In this document: positions 1 to 11,346 of the stretch, piece by piece | Position numbering within the stretch: the stretch's first letter is position 1 | How the letters are laid out: every line of letters starts with the position of its first letter | Assembly (NCBI GenBank): GCA_941918925.1 | Contig: OW799233.1 | Location: 29,332,421 to 29,396,420, forward strand | Direction of reading: 5' to 3' | Origin: Phyto melanocephala | Lineage: Eukaryota; Arthropoda; Insecta; Diptera; Rhinophoridae | DNA length: 64,000 bases | Notes under the pieces: generated by a model | Database searches by the model: none | What the model was told of the DNA's origin: nothing | Seen by the model: the letters and a program-made list of their open reading frames with translations, nothing else | Position numbers and translations under genes: made by a program

Positions 1-85
1 AAAGAAAAAATAATAAAAGTCAGCACCCTGCTAGCAAATGGAAGTTAAATTTTGGATAGTAGTGTCTTACTTCGACTAAATCTTA

Positions 86-86
<1 letters not shown>

Positions 87-122
<36 letters not shown>
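87..122. repeat. poly(A) tract, about 36 bases
   Basis: An uninterrupted A run. Just after it lies GTCTCTTGCGCA (about 123-134), whose exact reverse complement is at about 857-868, so the HINE copy at 212-769 sits between short inverted repeats. The run could be a retroposon tail or a simple repeat; nothing decides which. Confidence 0.9.
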
Positions 123-126
<4 letters not shown>

Positions 127-211
127 CTTGCGCACACTTGCCTGTACTCGGCAATTACAACAAGTTTTTGATTGAGAAACCAAAAACAAAAAAGAAATGT
201 CAAAAAATTAA

Positions 212-769
212 AAAAAAGAGTACTATATTCGGCCATGCCGAATCTTATATATCCTTCACAACGTGAGTCATGCAATAACAATTGTTTATATCAACATTTA
301 TCTCATACATATAAAAAACATACATACATATACATATAAAAACATGTAATATTATCAAATGAATTTACGTATGTGTTAAAAAAAAAATTAAAAATAAAAA
401 AATTGTAATAAAAACAATAAAAATATAAATAATTTATCAAATAAATTGATAAATTTAGTCGATGCTACATTCACTCTAACCAGTATACCACGTTTGTATG
501 TATGTGTTGTATGTTGTTGTTGCAAAAAAAAAACGAGGTGGTAGTGGATTTTGGTCCATATCCCAGTTGTGTATATACCGATGTTTCTGATTTTCAATAC
601 CGATCTACTCCCAAATATTTTTGATATTTTAATACCACACGCGGGTCCAGGCGATATCGGGAGGCTTCAAAAAGTTGATTTCAACAAAATGAAAATTGTA
701 GAAATTTCACACGGAATGACAAACCTATATATACCCTTGCACTCACTGTGCGAAGGGTATAATAAATAA
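212..769 (-). mobile_element. DINE/HINE-like element, family II, degraded copy
   Basis: In reverse orientation the copy begins near 765 with the 5' end (GGGTATA preceded by GCGAAG, i.e. TATACCCTTCGC). It ends near 215 with the hairpin ATTCGGCCATGCCGAAT followed by the AGTACTC-type terminus. Its interior (for example ATGCAATAACAATTG and the segment near 670-720) matches the fuller family II copy at 45596-46253. The GTCCGTCT microsatellite core is missing. Helentron-derived non-autonomous elements (HINEs, including Drosophila DINE-1) share this layout of 5' end, microsatellite and terminal hairpin. No coding function. Confidence 0.6.
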
Positions 770-1904
770 AAGAAAACGATATTTAGGCAAGTTAATTGCT
801 GTGTCTGAAAGTGAAAGCAAGTTCAAAAGAAAATAAAAGTAAATAAAAAACTAACTTGCGCAAGAGACTCGCCTAATCAGAAAGAGGACATAGTGACATA
901 CAAGCCAAGTCTCTTGTAAGTATTACAGGGGTGAAACGTTTTTTTTCCCGAACGGAGTCACTATTTGAATAAGGAAATGATATCATATTCAATCATTTTT
1001 ATTTAATTTAGTTAGTTTTTAGTCTATTTTTTGATAAAAATTTTTTAAAATGCACTTTTGTTTGTATGTTATGCATCTGACTTATACTCTCATATTATCT
1101 GCTACTGTTGATAAACTACTAATAACAATACTGTCATTGGTGCTATTACTACTACTACTATTATGTCAACTATATATTGCTTTAACTATTAATGTATGTG
1201 TGTACATCAAGTGATATTGTCAGTTTTAAATGTTATAGACGATTGTAATGATTTTTAAACATTTACATTCGGGTCAATTGTCTTCAACAACATGCCATAA
1301 GTTTTAAGTATTGTAATTCCTAAAGGAATAACGAGATGCATATGTATGTATGTATGTAGTATGTACATGTATGAAACAAACATATAACAGAAGATAATTT
1401 TATATACATAGATACATGCATTCATATGTACAATTGTTGTGTAGTATTAGGATGATACATAACTTTTTCTACAAAAATTGACAATTATTTAAAAAAAAGA
1501 GAAAATAATAAAGGGATATACATACATGAGTACATGTGTATAGATTTATAATTTCGTTGAAAAAAAATAAACTGTACAACAAAATAAATTTCTAGTACAA
1601 CAGGACTCCGTGAACGGATTGCGACAGAGATGACAGAGGCAATATACTAATACTGGCGCTTATAAAGTAAAAGTAAAAGCTTATTGTATTGAAAGTTTCT
1701 CTCATTTAGAGTTGCGTGGTTGTGAATTGGTTTTAGTTGATTGGATTGGAAGTACGTGTCCGCTTATCAGATAGAGATTCTTGGTTTGCAGCAATTCTCA
1801 TCGCACTTGACAACTAGTCAGTTTGAAAATGCGACCGGAGAGTGGATGTTTACAACTATTTGTTACTTGAGTGTTTTCCTCAGCTAAATATGTATGTTAA
1901 TACA
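770..1904. other. AT-rich non-coding stretch
   Basis: No supportable gene. There are short ACT triplet runs near 1143-1160 and TATG/TACA microsatellite-like runs near 1338-1365. The short palindromic partner of the 123-134 repeat lies at 857-868. No repeat family was recognised across 900-1900. Confidence 0.6.
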
Positions 1905-3082
1905 AACAAGTAAGAGCAGTATATTCGGCTGTGCCGAATCTTTTATACCCACCACCAATTTTCTGTACTTTTATAGCACAGAATTTATTATTTTGTTATT
2001 AATAGTAATCGATATGAAATAATCTCTTTATACATTAATCATATTTGTCACTTCCTTTGTATAACTTCAATATGCTATGAAAATATTTTTGTAAATTTAA
2101 TATTTCAATGAAACTGGGCATTAAAGTAGTCATGTCAAAGTATTTTCTGCTGATAAATTCAATTTAGATATTTCAATACAGAGTCCCTTATTCTTCCAAA
2201 AACTTTGTCCATGAATACGAATTTAAGATAAAGCGTTATATAGTTGACTAGAAAGCTATCAATACGAAGTTTCATCATCCCACCTCTAATTTTGTCGGTT
2301 TAATGGACTTTAAAATTTATTAACAGTAGATCACGTGAAAAGTGGGCATTATAGTAGGTGTGCCGAAGTAATTTCTGCCAATAAATTCAACTCAAATATT
2401 TCACCATAGAGTCTTTTATTCGTCCAAGATCTTTATTCATAGAGAAATTATATAAATTTGAGGAGATAAACCGTTATACGGGAAATGGGCGCGTCACATT
2501 TATTTTTCGTTATAACAAAGTTTTTGACCAAAAAGCAATATTTGAGAAACATTCATCTAATTTTGTCAGTTTTATTGCGTTCTTATTTTCAAATATACCT
2601 AAAAATATACTGTGCGGTTTAAATTTTCGTAAATTATAATGTAAAACTACTTTCCTTTTGCATAGATTTAAGCAATTTTCAGGGAGAACAATAATTTTTG
2701 TCTTAGGATATATATATTCGAAATTTTTTTGCTCTACGTTAATGAATTTTATTCGATGTTGGCATGGTTTTTTTTTACCTATTCTTGCATTACTAGCTAT
2801 AACTCTCTTCCTAATAATCAGATATAGCCCATTTTCTATACCAATACAAACCTTGTGCATAAGATATATTCTGGCAAAATTTGAGTCTCTTAGCTTTATT
2901 GGTTCGAGTTCTATCGTGCTTTCAACAAACGGATAGTAGGACAGAAGGACGGATGAACATAGCTAGATCGTCATAAATTGAAACTACTACTATGGGGTCA
3001 AAAATTAATATTTTTATTTGTTACAAACAGGATTAACAAAATGAATATATCCCCATCATTTTTTTGGTGGCGGGTATCAAAA
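1905..3082 (-). mobile_element. DINE/HINE-like element, family I, copy A (no nested mini-transposon)
   Basis: The 3' end with the ATTCGGCTGTGCCGAAT hairpin is at 1905-1945 and the 5' end (GGTGGCGGGTAT) is at about 3063-3080, so the element reads on the minus strand. Inside are the family's GTGGGCG-type blocks and the CATAAAGT/ATGGGGTC segment near 2990. This 1.2-kb copy lacks the mini-transposon found at the same spot in the other copies: the sequence around TA 2060-2061 is the uninterrupted target site. ORFs inside it are chance frames. Confidence 0.75.
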
Positions 3083-3175
3083 GAGGCATTGGTGATATGA
3101 GTTAAGGACTACATGTGCATAGCTAGAAATTAATCGGCAACATTCTGTTACCAAAATTCAAAATTTTTCTGGGTG

Positions 3176-3420
3176 ATTGATTGGTGCGGGCAAAATTCTT
3201 TTAATTGGTACACTTTTTATAGGTTATATTAAGGTAAATGAAGAAAGCCACTGTGGTACTCGGATTTAAGAACTTTATTGGTTACAAGACTTTGAAATAT
3301 CAAATATCGTCCAAAAAAGATACGGATTAAAGATAATGGTTTTCACAAAATGTTCGTGAAGGATGCTGAGACAGCAGTGTATATCCAGCACTGGCTAGAG
3401 AAAGATTAAATATCAAAAGT
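3176..3420 (+). pseudogene. Non-LTR retrotransposon ORF2 3' fragment (zinc-motif region), decayed
   Basis: The start (GATTGGTGCGGGCAAAA) matches a stretch at about 63722 that precedes a clearer LINE C-terminus there. Near 3370-3415 two frames give DAETAV and then PALARERLNI, the usual end of the CX2C...HX4C zinc region after RNase H in I, LOA and R1-type LINEs. Frameshifts and stops make it non-functional. The exact clade is not resolved. Confidence 0.5.
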
Positions 3421-3499
3421 AGGCGCACATTAATTGTGGGTGCTATGCTATACTTAGTCTGAAGGCAATGCTGACGATTCCAAAGAACTGTAAGATGAG

Positions 3500-5340
3500 A
3501 ATTGTAGTCTAGATCAAATGACGGTGGTGTCCTGAAACTCTGTAAAAAAAGGGATGCCTATTGGTAGTCTTAAAATTACTAGTGAGCAAAGAAATCCGAG
3601 ATGGTAGTTATTGCTAAACAATTCTTATTTTCAGCATCTGATTTTACGAACCTGTTAAAATATTATACCTATAGAACAAAACTGTAGGCATTTGAAAAAA
3701 ACAGTTAAAGGATTGCCATATGAGCGAAAATTACGTATTCTTGATGATATGTAGCATTTTGTCTTTACACTATTGTTCTTAACATAACAGCGTGAAGCGG
3801 GCTTAATTTAACGACAGCCTTTAAAGATGAGAATTCTCTTGTCTTGCTGAATTGACAAAAATAAATCTATTGTTATTTTTATTTTCAAAAGCGGGGCTTT
3901 TTTAATGTTTGGTTATTTAAGTCTTGATGCCAATAAAATTAAGCGATGTTGTGAGCAAGAGCACTTAATACGATGGCAAGATAAATAAAAATTTCTTTGT
4001 TATTTGGATTTAAAAATTTGGAATTAAAAAATTAATGTTTTATACATGACGATGTTTGCTGTAATTATCTTATTTTTTGTCAAAATATTACTAGCTTTTA
4101 TTCAGGTTCAGATTTTGCAAAAAAAAAAATATGAACAAGGCTTAGGGAAAAAAAAAACAAGAACAAGGTTGTTCTTGAAGCATCGTAGCTTCTGTTTGTG
4201 TTTTTGGATTTTTTTTTTTTAATTTAAAGACTTTTCTCTTACTTTTACAACAAAAAACAGTACTTTTACTCTAATAAAATAAATAGCGAAATAAAATTTA
4301 TCAATTTTATAGTCGACTGGTTTAATGGTAGCACCACAAAGTAAATATTATATTTGTTATTTTTTCAGGTTGTTTAACATACAAACACGAACCAGATATC
4401 TGATAAATTTCTTAACATGCAAATAATTACATATACATTTCTTCAACTTATAATCCACAAATTTGTTTAATACTATGCTTTGCAGTAATTGCCGAGTAAT
4501 TGTTAAACAAAGCTTTATAAGATTAGATTTGATGATTGTCCTATACCATATTTGGATGTTGTAAAAACGCCTTTTTACTGGCAATTCAAACATCCTTATC
4601 ACTATTGGGCACAATATATATTATTATCCTATATATTAGTTATAACATCAACAGCAGATGCCAACCTAATATTTTTATTGCAAAACTCTGAACATATAAA
4701 CCGTAAGCTGACTGATGCTGCTATCCTCTTTTCATTCTAATGACATTGATTGATGTTTTATCTCCTTTTTTTTGTCCTCTTCTAATTTCTCTCTTATTTT
4801 ATTATCTTTGGCCTTGTTCTACTGATTGGCTTCCTTCATTATTCTGCATAAATGATCAAGCAAATAAATTCTATTTATTTTTCATTCAATCTGATTTTGA
4901 TTTTATGTATTTTAATGCTTACTAAAATAAACACACACACACAAAAAAAAAAAGAAACGAAAATAATTACCACATAAACTTGGGCCACAAAAGTAACAAA
5001 AAAGAAAATGTTTAATAAGAATGAAAATTAAAAAAAATTTAATTACCAACAAAATAAACTCATAAACATGTGAAGTATGTCGTTGTCATAAATCAACAAA
5101 ATGACGATGTCAATAATGTGCCACTGTTAATGACTCGTAACATTTAGAGGGTACCACATCAACTTTGGCAGTATAAAAGGTTTTAAATCGGTAAATAAGG
5201 ACATTTATTATCATATTGTTAAAAAAAATAAACATTATTTTTTATGATTTTTATTTTAGCACTTCTTTCGTTTAATATTTTAATAATGTGTTGGAAAAAT
5301 GTTACAATTGAATATGAGTTAATAATCATAATAATTTAAT
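3500..5340. other. AT-rich stretch without a recognised gene
   Basis: Mostly homopolymer-rich A/T sequence. A 62-codon open frame at 4552-4737 has a varied composition (FYWQFKHPYHYW) but no ATG at its start, no splice signals that decide it, and no recognised family, so it is not called a gene. Nothing else stood out. Confidence 0.5.
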
Positions 5341-5749
5341 TAAATACATGCCTACATACACAGATGCATACGTTGGAAAGGCTAGCAATAAAAAAGGGGT
5401 AAGTAGGCCTTATAAAAGGCCTTATTTAGCCTTGTTTATTAGAACTCCATTGCCCATTGAATTCTTGAAACATATAACAAGTGCTTTCATACTTGCTTCT
5501 AATAACGCGGCCTCTAAAGGACCTTTGTTTGAAAACCTGTTACAAATCTTTTTGATGGTAAAATTTAAGCTTGTTTTAACTTGGTAAAATGTATAATTTT
5601 TTTATAAATGTTTTTTTTTTATTGTTTTGAGCTTAGACCTGTTCAACTCACTCTTTAGTAGCTTGAAACACAACTTAATGAATTCTTGTTTATTTTTCAA
5701 TGTTCTTAATTTTGTCTGACTTTGAGTTAGGTAAGGTTGTAAAATAGGG

Positions 5750-6660
5750 GTACTATAATCCCAAAACAACTGTATGTGCGATCTAAAGAAACGAACTTCC
5801 CAAACAAAGCCATTATCCCAATTCCGTTAATATATCGACTAAGTCAAGAACCCAGTCCTATCAATGTTATTTCTAAGGGATTTCTAATTCGAATTCCTAA
5901 AGACTCATCCTCTTCCTCGCATGATCTTCAAGTTGTTTCATCCAACAGTACGTGCGACCTGTTATTCCGCTATTAAATCTCTTAAGTATTTTTCGACTTA
6001 GTTTCAGAATCTCCTTTGATTTTCTAAATTTGGGTCACCCCATAGTATATTCCTCACCTTACTGACATTATCATATTGCCATTTTCTGATGTTTTCTTCT
6101 ATCGCTCACACCTTAGGATCGTTTTTGAACGCCTAGAAGAGCTTAGCATTTCCAAAGCTTAAAGTATGCAGAAATGATCCCTTATACCGTGAAGGCTGGG
6201 TATATTATCTCTAGACATTCTCAATTCACGTGCAAGTTAATATCGTTCTTATCGACATTATTAAATAGGTTCATTTTTTCATTCAGTAGTGTTCTAATAT
6301 TTATATGACTGGTTTTCCTTAAAGATAAGAATTGAAGCCTCTATATTAGTTTGCTTTATCCATATAATTCCTTCCGTAATTACCATAATCTTAGCCTGCC
6401 AAACAGTACTGCGATCTTATAGACGGAAGTATTTACCTTTGTTTAGCTTATGTCATACGAACCCATTCCAGTATGGTCACCAATTTTTGATCCGTTCGTA
6501 CAAATATCGATTTGTTGGGTCTTTTTACTCATTCTGGCAACCTACAAAAATTATCGTTGATACTGCGGAAACTACAAACAAGGTAGCATATCGTACCTTT
6601 CTCTATGACACGGCATCAAAATCTCAATTTACCTAAAAAGTGGATTGAGCAGGTTTGCAT
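5750..6660 (-). pseudogene. Degenerate non-LTR retrotransposon RNase H region
   Basis: Reading the minus strand from about 6510 gives a TNGSKIGDHTGMGSY-like segment that resembles the first RNase H motif (TDGSK...G.G...). Further on, near 6425-6330, VWQAKIMVITEGIIWI resembles the VFQAE..AI.EA.. motif. Between and after them are stops and frameshifts. This order fits the RNase H domain of I, LOA or R1-type LINEs. The 5350-5590 segment (minus-strand EAALLEASMKAL) may be its continuation but is not diagnostic. Confidence 0.4.
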
Positions 6661-6699
6661 ATTAAGCTGGCGATATGTTATACCAAACACAATTATATA

Positions 6700-6990
6700 G
6701 GCATTACATGCATATTTACTGTCCTATTAACTCGATAGTGTTCCAAAAATTTCAATGGTCAAGTAGTGGTAGGAAGCGACTAAAATAGATAATTTCGCTT
6801 GAAAAAAATTATTCATGAATTCATGAATGAAATATTAAATTATAAATATTTCTTAAGTATTTTAAAACGGTTATGGTTACATACATACATACATACATAT
6901 GCATTTACATAAAATATATAATGACATTGTATATCATTGCTTGGTTATTCACTTAAAAACCATTTTAAATTAATATGTCATTTTCCTTGA
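6700..6990. other. Non-coding spacer with CATA microsatellite
   Basis: AT-rich sequence with a short (CATA)n run near 6880-6897. No gene or transposon end was seen before the HINE that starts near 6994. Confidence 0.6.
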
Positions 6991-7632
6991 GATTTTTATA
7001 CCCGCCACCAAAAAAATGGTGGGGGTATATTCATTTTGTCATTCCGTTTGTAACACATCGAAATATCCATTTTAGACCCCATAAAGTATATATATTCTGA
7101 ATCAGGGTTTGATTTGATGACGATCTAGCTATTTCCGTCCGTCTGTCCGTCTGTCCGTCTGTCCGTCTGTCCGTCTGTTGAAAGCACGATAGAGGTCGCA
7201 CCGAAAAAGCTAGGAGGCTCAAATTTTGCCAGAATCTTTCTTATAGACAAGGTTTGTTTGGTATTGAAAATGGGCTATATCGGAATATTAGGAAGTGAGT
7301 TATAGCTCGGAATGCAAGAATAGGTCGAAAAAACCGTGTCCTACGAACATCGAATAAAATGGTATTGTGTCCAAACGGATTAACGTACAGTCATGAAACT
7401 TCGAATATATATTTCTCGAGTCAAAACAATATTTCTCACCAAAAATTACCTAAATCTAATCATTAGGAAAGGAGTTATCGATCAAAATGTACGAAAATTT
7501 ATACCGCACAGTGTATTTTTCGGTATATTTAAAAACAAAAACGTCATAAAAGCAACAAAATTGGATGTACGACTCTGAAATTTTGCACACTTTGCTTTTT
7601 GGTGAGACGCTTTTTTGACACGGAAAGTCAAT

Positions 7633-9180
7633 GTGCCACGCCCACTTTTACGCCCACCTCCCATATAACGTTTTACCTAAAATTCATATAATTTCTCTAT
7701 TAATAAAGATTTTGGAATAATAAAGGGCTATATTGAAACATCTAAAATGTACTCATTCGCAAAAATAACTTTGACACGCCTACTATAACGCCCACTTTTC
7801 ACGTTATCTACCGTTAATGAAATGTTAAAGCTCATAAAACCGACAAAATTTGATGTATGATGATCAAATTTTCTACGTATATCCTTCTAGGCAGTGTCAT
7901 TATTGTACAAAAAAATTAAGGTGCCACGCCCTCTTTTACGCCCACCTCCCATATAACGCTTTACCTAAAATTCATATAATTTCTCTATTAATAAAGATTT
8001 TGGAATAATAAAAGGCTATATTGAAACATCTAAAATGTACTCATACGCAAAAAAAACTTTGACACGCCTACTGTAACGCCCACTTTTCACGTTATATACC
8101 GTTAATGAAATGTTAAAGCTCATAAAACCGCCAAAATTAGAGGTATGATGATCAAATTTGCTACGTATATCCCCCCAGGCAATGTCATTACTGTGTCAGA
8201 AAATTAAGGTGTCATGCCCACTTTTACGCCCACTTCCCATATAACGTTTTACCTAAAATGCATATAATTTCTCTATTAATATAGATTTTGGAATAATAAA
8301 GGACTATATTGAAAAACCTTAGTTGTAGTTATTAGCAAAAATAACTTTGACACGCCTACTACAACGCCCACTTTTCACGTTATCTACCGTTAATGAAATT
8401 TAAAAGCTCATAAAACCGCCAAAATTAGAGGTATGATGATCAAATTTGCTACGTAAATCCAGAAAATTAAGGTGCCACAAACACTTTTACGCCCATAACA
8501 TATAACGTTTTACCTAAAATTCATATAATTTCTCTACTAGTAAAGATTTTGGAATAATAAAGGGCTATATTGAAACACCTAAGTTGTACTCATTCGCAAA
8601 AACAACTTTGACACGCCTACTATAACGCCCACTTTTCACGGTATCTACCGTTAATGAAATTTAAAAGCTCATAAAACCGCCAAAATTAGAGGTATGATGA
8701 TCAAATTTGCTACGTAAATCCAGAAAATTAAGGTGCCACAAACACTTTTACGCCCATAACATATAACGTTTTACCTAAAATTCATATAATTTCTCTACTA
8801 GTAAAGATTTTGGAATAATAAAGGGCTATATTGAAACACCTAAGTTGTACTCATTCGCAAAAACAACTTTGACACGCCTACTATAACGCCCATTTTTCAC
8901 GTTATCTACACTTAATGAAATTTAAAAGCTCATAAAACCGCCAAAATTAGAGGTATGATGATCAAATTTGCTACATATATCCTTCTAATCAATGTATTTT
9001 TTTTTGTGTCAAAAAGTTAAAGTGACGCGCCCACTTTAACGCCTACCTCCCATATAACTGTTTATCTTAAATTCATGTAATTTCTCTATTGACAAAGTTT
9101 TTGGGAAAATAAAGGACTATTGTGAAATATCTAAGTTGTATTTATTAGCAGAAACTTTATTGACACGCCTACTTTAACGC
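7633..9180 (+). repeat. Tandem array in HINE copy B (about 6 units)
   Basis: The anchor GCCACGCCCACTTTTACGCC-like recurs near 7633, 7922, 8212, 8474, 8735 and 9024, giving spacings of about 289, 290, 262, 261 and 289. Each unit holds two CGCCCAC-rich boxes and a CCGTTAATGAAAT box. Units 8461-8721 and 8722-8982 are almost identical and share the same ~28-bp deletion, so the deletion came first and the unit was duplicated later. Confidence 0.85.
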
Positions 9181-9238
9181 CCACTTTCATTGAAAGACTA
9201 CATTTACAAAAGCACTTTAGTAGCATATCGAAGTTATA

Positions 9239-9859
9239 AAGGGTGGTTAAATTTTAAGGACCGATGTTGAATTTAAATAAAACACAAATTATTTAGGAAA
9301 TTATTATTATTTCTTTTTGTAATGATAATATTTGTACGGTTAAATTATGTATTTAACAAAATATCGGCCAAATGCCTCCGCCCCCATCCTTGGCGCCACT
9401 CCTCTATCTGATGGTCCAAATTTTCAATGACAATGTTGATGCTCAATTGTTGGGCACGATGATGAGTCGAGGTTGACTGCTCTTTTGCCACACTATCGCA
9501 AAAAACAGCAATGGTTCCCATTCAACGAACTAAGAAGGCATTCACTGATTTTCAAACATTTTATACTGACCTGTTTTGCAGAAATTTAAATATTTTTTAC
9601 AATTTTCCCGATTGTGGATGAATTTGAATGATTATGTTGATCAAAAGAATTACGAAGTGCACAAAATGCATTTTGAACTGAACGGCCCATTTTCATAAAA
9701 AACCTAAATAACTTTAAAGCGTTGCTCATTTGCGTATATTTCCACGGATCAAATTGAGTAAGTTTGAGATTGAGAAATGTCAAATGAAATGCAGAAAACT
9801 AATTTAAAGACTGGCTGTAGTTCACCTTCAACATGGGCCCTTAAAATTTAACCACCCTT
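9239..9859 (-). mobile_element. Nested DD41D-type mini-transposon (family M1) in HINE copy B
   Basis: The terminal inverted repeats begin AAGGGTGGTTAAATTTTAAG and the element is flanked by TA (9237-9238, 9860-9861). On the minus strand an HTH-like N-terminus of a Tc1/mariner transposase remains (about 9783-9586: ALKLFRFFMKMGRSVQNAF, then IGKIVKNI). After an internal deletion a HLADILF-type C-terminal tail follows near 9370. The catalytic core is gone, so it cannot move itself. Four other HINE copies carry it at the same position. Confidence 0.8.
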
Positions 9860-10004
9860 TACAAAGGAAGTGATACATATTTTATTATAAAAAGATTATT
9901 CCATAATGAGTAACAAAATAATAAATATTGTGCTTTAAATGTACACAAAATTGGTGGTGGGTATAAAAGATTCGGCACAGCCGAATATAGTGCTCTTACT
10001 TGTT

Positions 10005-11059
10005 TTTTATCATGTTTTCATGTTTATATAGAAGAAGTATTCTATCAAAAATAAATATAAATAAATTTCTATTTAATAATAAAAACAAATAACACAATCA
10101 ATCCTATCGGAGTTATTTCATTTATAGTGCACAGTGGGAAATATTACAAGAAAATATTCTAATAATATTTTTGGTTTCATCTTAACATACAAGCTGTGCT
10201 TTTATAAGGCTTTTCAAGAAAACATCAACTAAAATTTCTAAATTTCTATGTTCTAAAAATTTTTTTCCATATTTTTTTTCTGATGACAATGTAATTTAGT
10301 TTTTTTAACATCAGATATGTGAGGTAAGATAACTTGAAAAAATGTAACACCTTATTATTGCTTCTGTGAGAATCAATTCTAGTTAGTAATGTTTATTAAT
10401 GCGATGAACGAATTGCTTCTTTTATTTTCAATAGATGAATTCCGACAGCTTTGCTGGTCTCAACAAAGTTTTATGTTATTCTTAAAGATTGCTGGATCAG
10501 AAAAAAATAATGCTTAATTTGTAAGTTAATCCAATAAATGTGAAAATCTTCGTTCCTCATTTTTTCAAATCTACAGAAATAAAATTCTCGTGCCATCACA
10601 GGTGTTTGCTATAGACTTTAGCGATTTAAGATTGTTATCTGATAATTGTCTACATTAGTTACTCTAGACTAATATTCATATAGCACTAACATTTATTCTG
10701 TACTGAAAGTTCGCATACTTCATGCGCTGCCGTCTTAGCTCTATTATACACGTTCTGCAAATATTAGGCTTTTAATATTGGTTGGATGATGTTCGTTCAC
10801 CACACAAACTATTGATAATTAAGTTTAATGAAAACTCAGTTACCTTGAACTTCACCTTTCATGTAGCAAGCTTATCTGCTAGGTATACAGAGACATACTC
10901 TCCTAGACACAAAAATCTGTAGAAGCTCATTTCGGTAAGTAGACCCTAGCTCCTGCTCGTTTAAAAGAGGGACATCCGTAAAATACACATCCGTGTATTA
11001 AATTCCATCCAAAAAATTGCTATGTCATACCCCTTCTCATTCACAAGTTTGCACAATGG
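10005..11059. other. AT-rich non-coding stretch
   Basis: No gene seen. Near 10577 a short AAAATTCTCGTG motif resembles the start of a repeat seen more clearly near 47863, but it is too short to call. Confidence 0.5.
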
Positions 11060-11346
11060 CAGCAAGCTTTTTATATAAATATAGGGGGAAACCCAAAGCA
11101 GAAGTCCTCCATAAACAAGATTTTCGTATGTTTTGTTTTTCTGGTAAATTTGAGCCCCCTTGTTTTTTCTGTCAGACCCTAATCGTGTTTTCAACAGACG
11201 GACGGACATAGCTAGATCGTCATAAAATCAAACCGCGATTCAGAATATATATACTTTATGGGGTCTTAAATGGATATTTCGATGTGTTACAAAGGGAATG
11301 ACAAAATGAATATACCCCCACCATTTTTTTGGTGGCAGATATAAAA
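11060..11346 (-). mobile_element. HINE family I, copy C, 5'-end fragment
   Basis: In reverse orientation it starts at 11346 (TATACTGCCACC-like end) and runs through CATAAAGTATATATA and a very short GTCCGTC core (about 11195-11210) into the block after it, where homology stops near 11060. The array and the 3' hairpin are absent. Confidence 0.75.

Larger units (their letters stand above)
6994..10004 (+). mobile_element. DINE/HINE-like element, family I, copy B, 3 kb with tandem array
   Basis: The 5' end is TTTATACCCGCCACC at 6994. It is followed by a (GTCCGTCT)n core at about 7133-7180, a 5' block (to about 7630), a tandem array of 261-290-bp units (7633-9180), a nested DD41D mini-transposon (9239-9859), and a 3' end with the ATTCGGCacaGCCGAAT hairpin and a CTCTTACTTGTT terminus near 10004. 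This is the DINE-1/HINE architecture of flies. The known Drosophila counterparts are moved by Helentron rolling-circle proteins, and none is encoded here, so the copy is non-autonomous. The small ORFs inside it are artefacts of the repeat. Confidence 0.8.

Noticed and set aside
2510..2860. 116-codon minus-strand frame
   Set aside because: Falls inside HINE copy A; the same block in other HINE copies has stops in this frame.
4552..4737. Possible receptor-like exon
   Set aside because: Starts without ATG or a clear acceptor, no family recognised, and similar frames arise by chance in AT-rich DNA.
7633..9180. CRISPR-like array
   Set aside because: Units of 261-290 bp are repeats without unique spacers, inside a fly transposon.
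9961..10004. Classic Helitron 3' end (hairpin plus CTRR)
   Set aside because: The hairpin is present but the terminus is ACTTGTT, not CTRR. The ends fit Helentron-type (DINE-1-like) elements better than canonical Helitrons.
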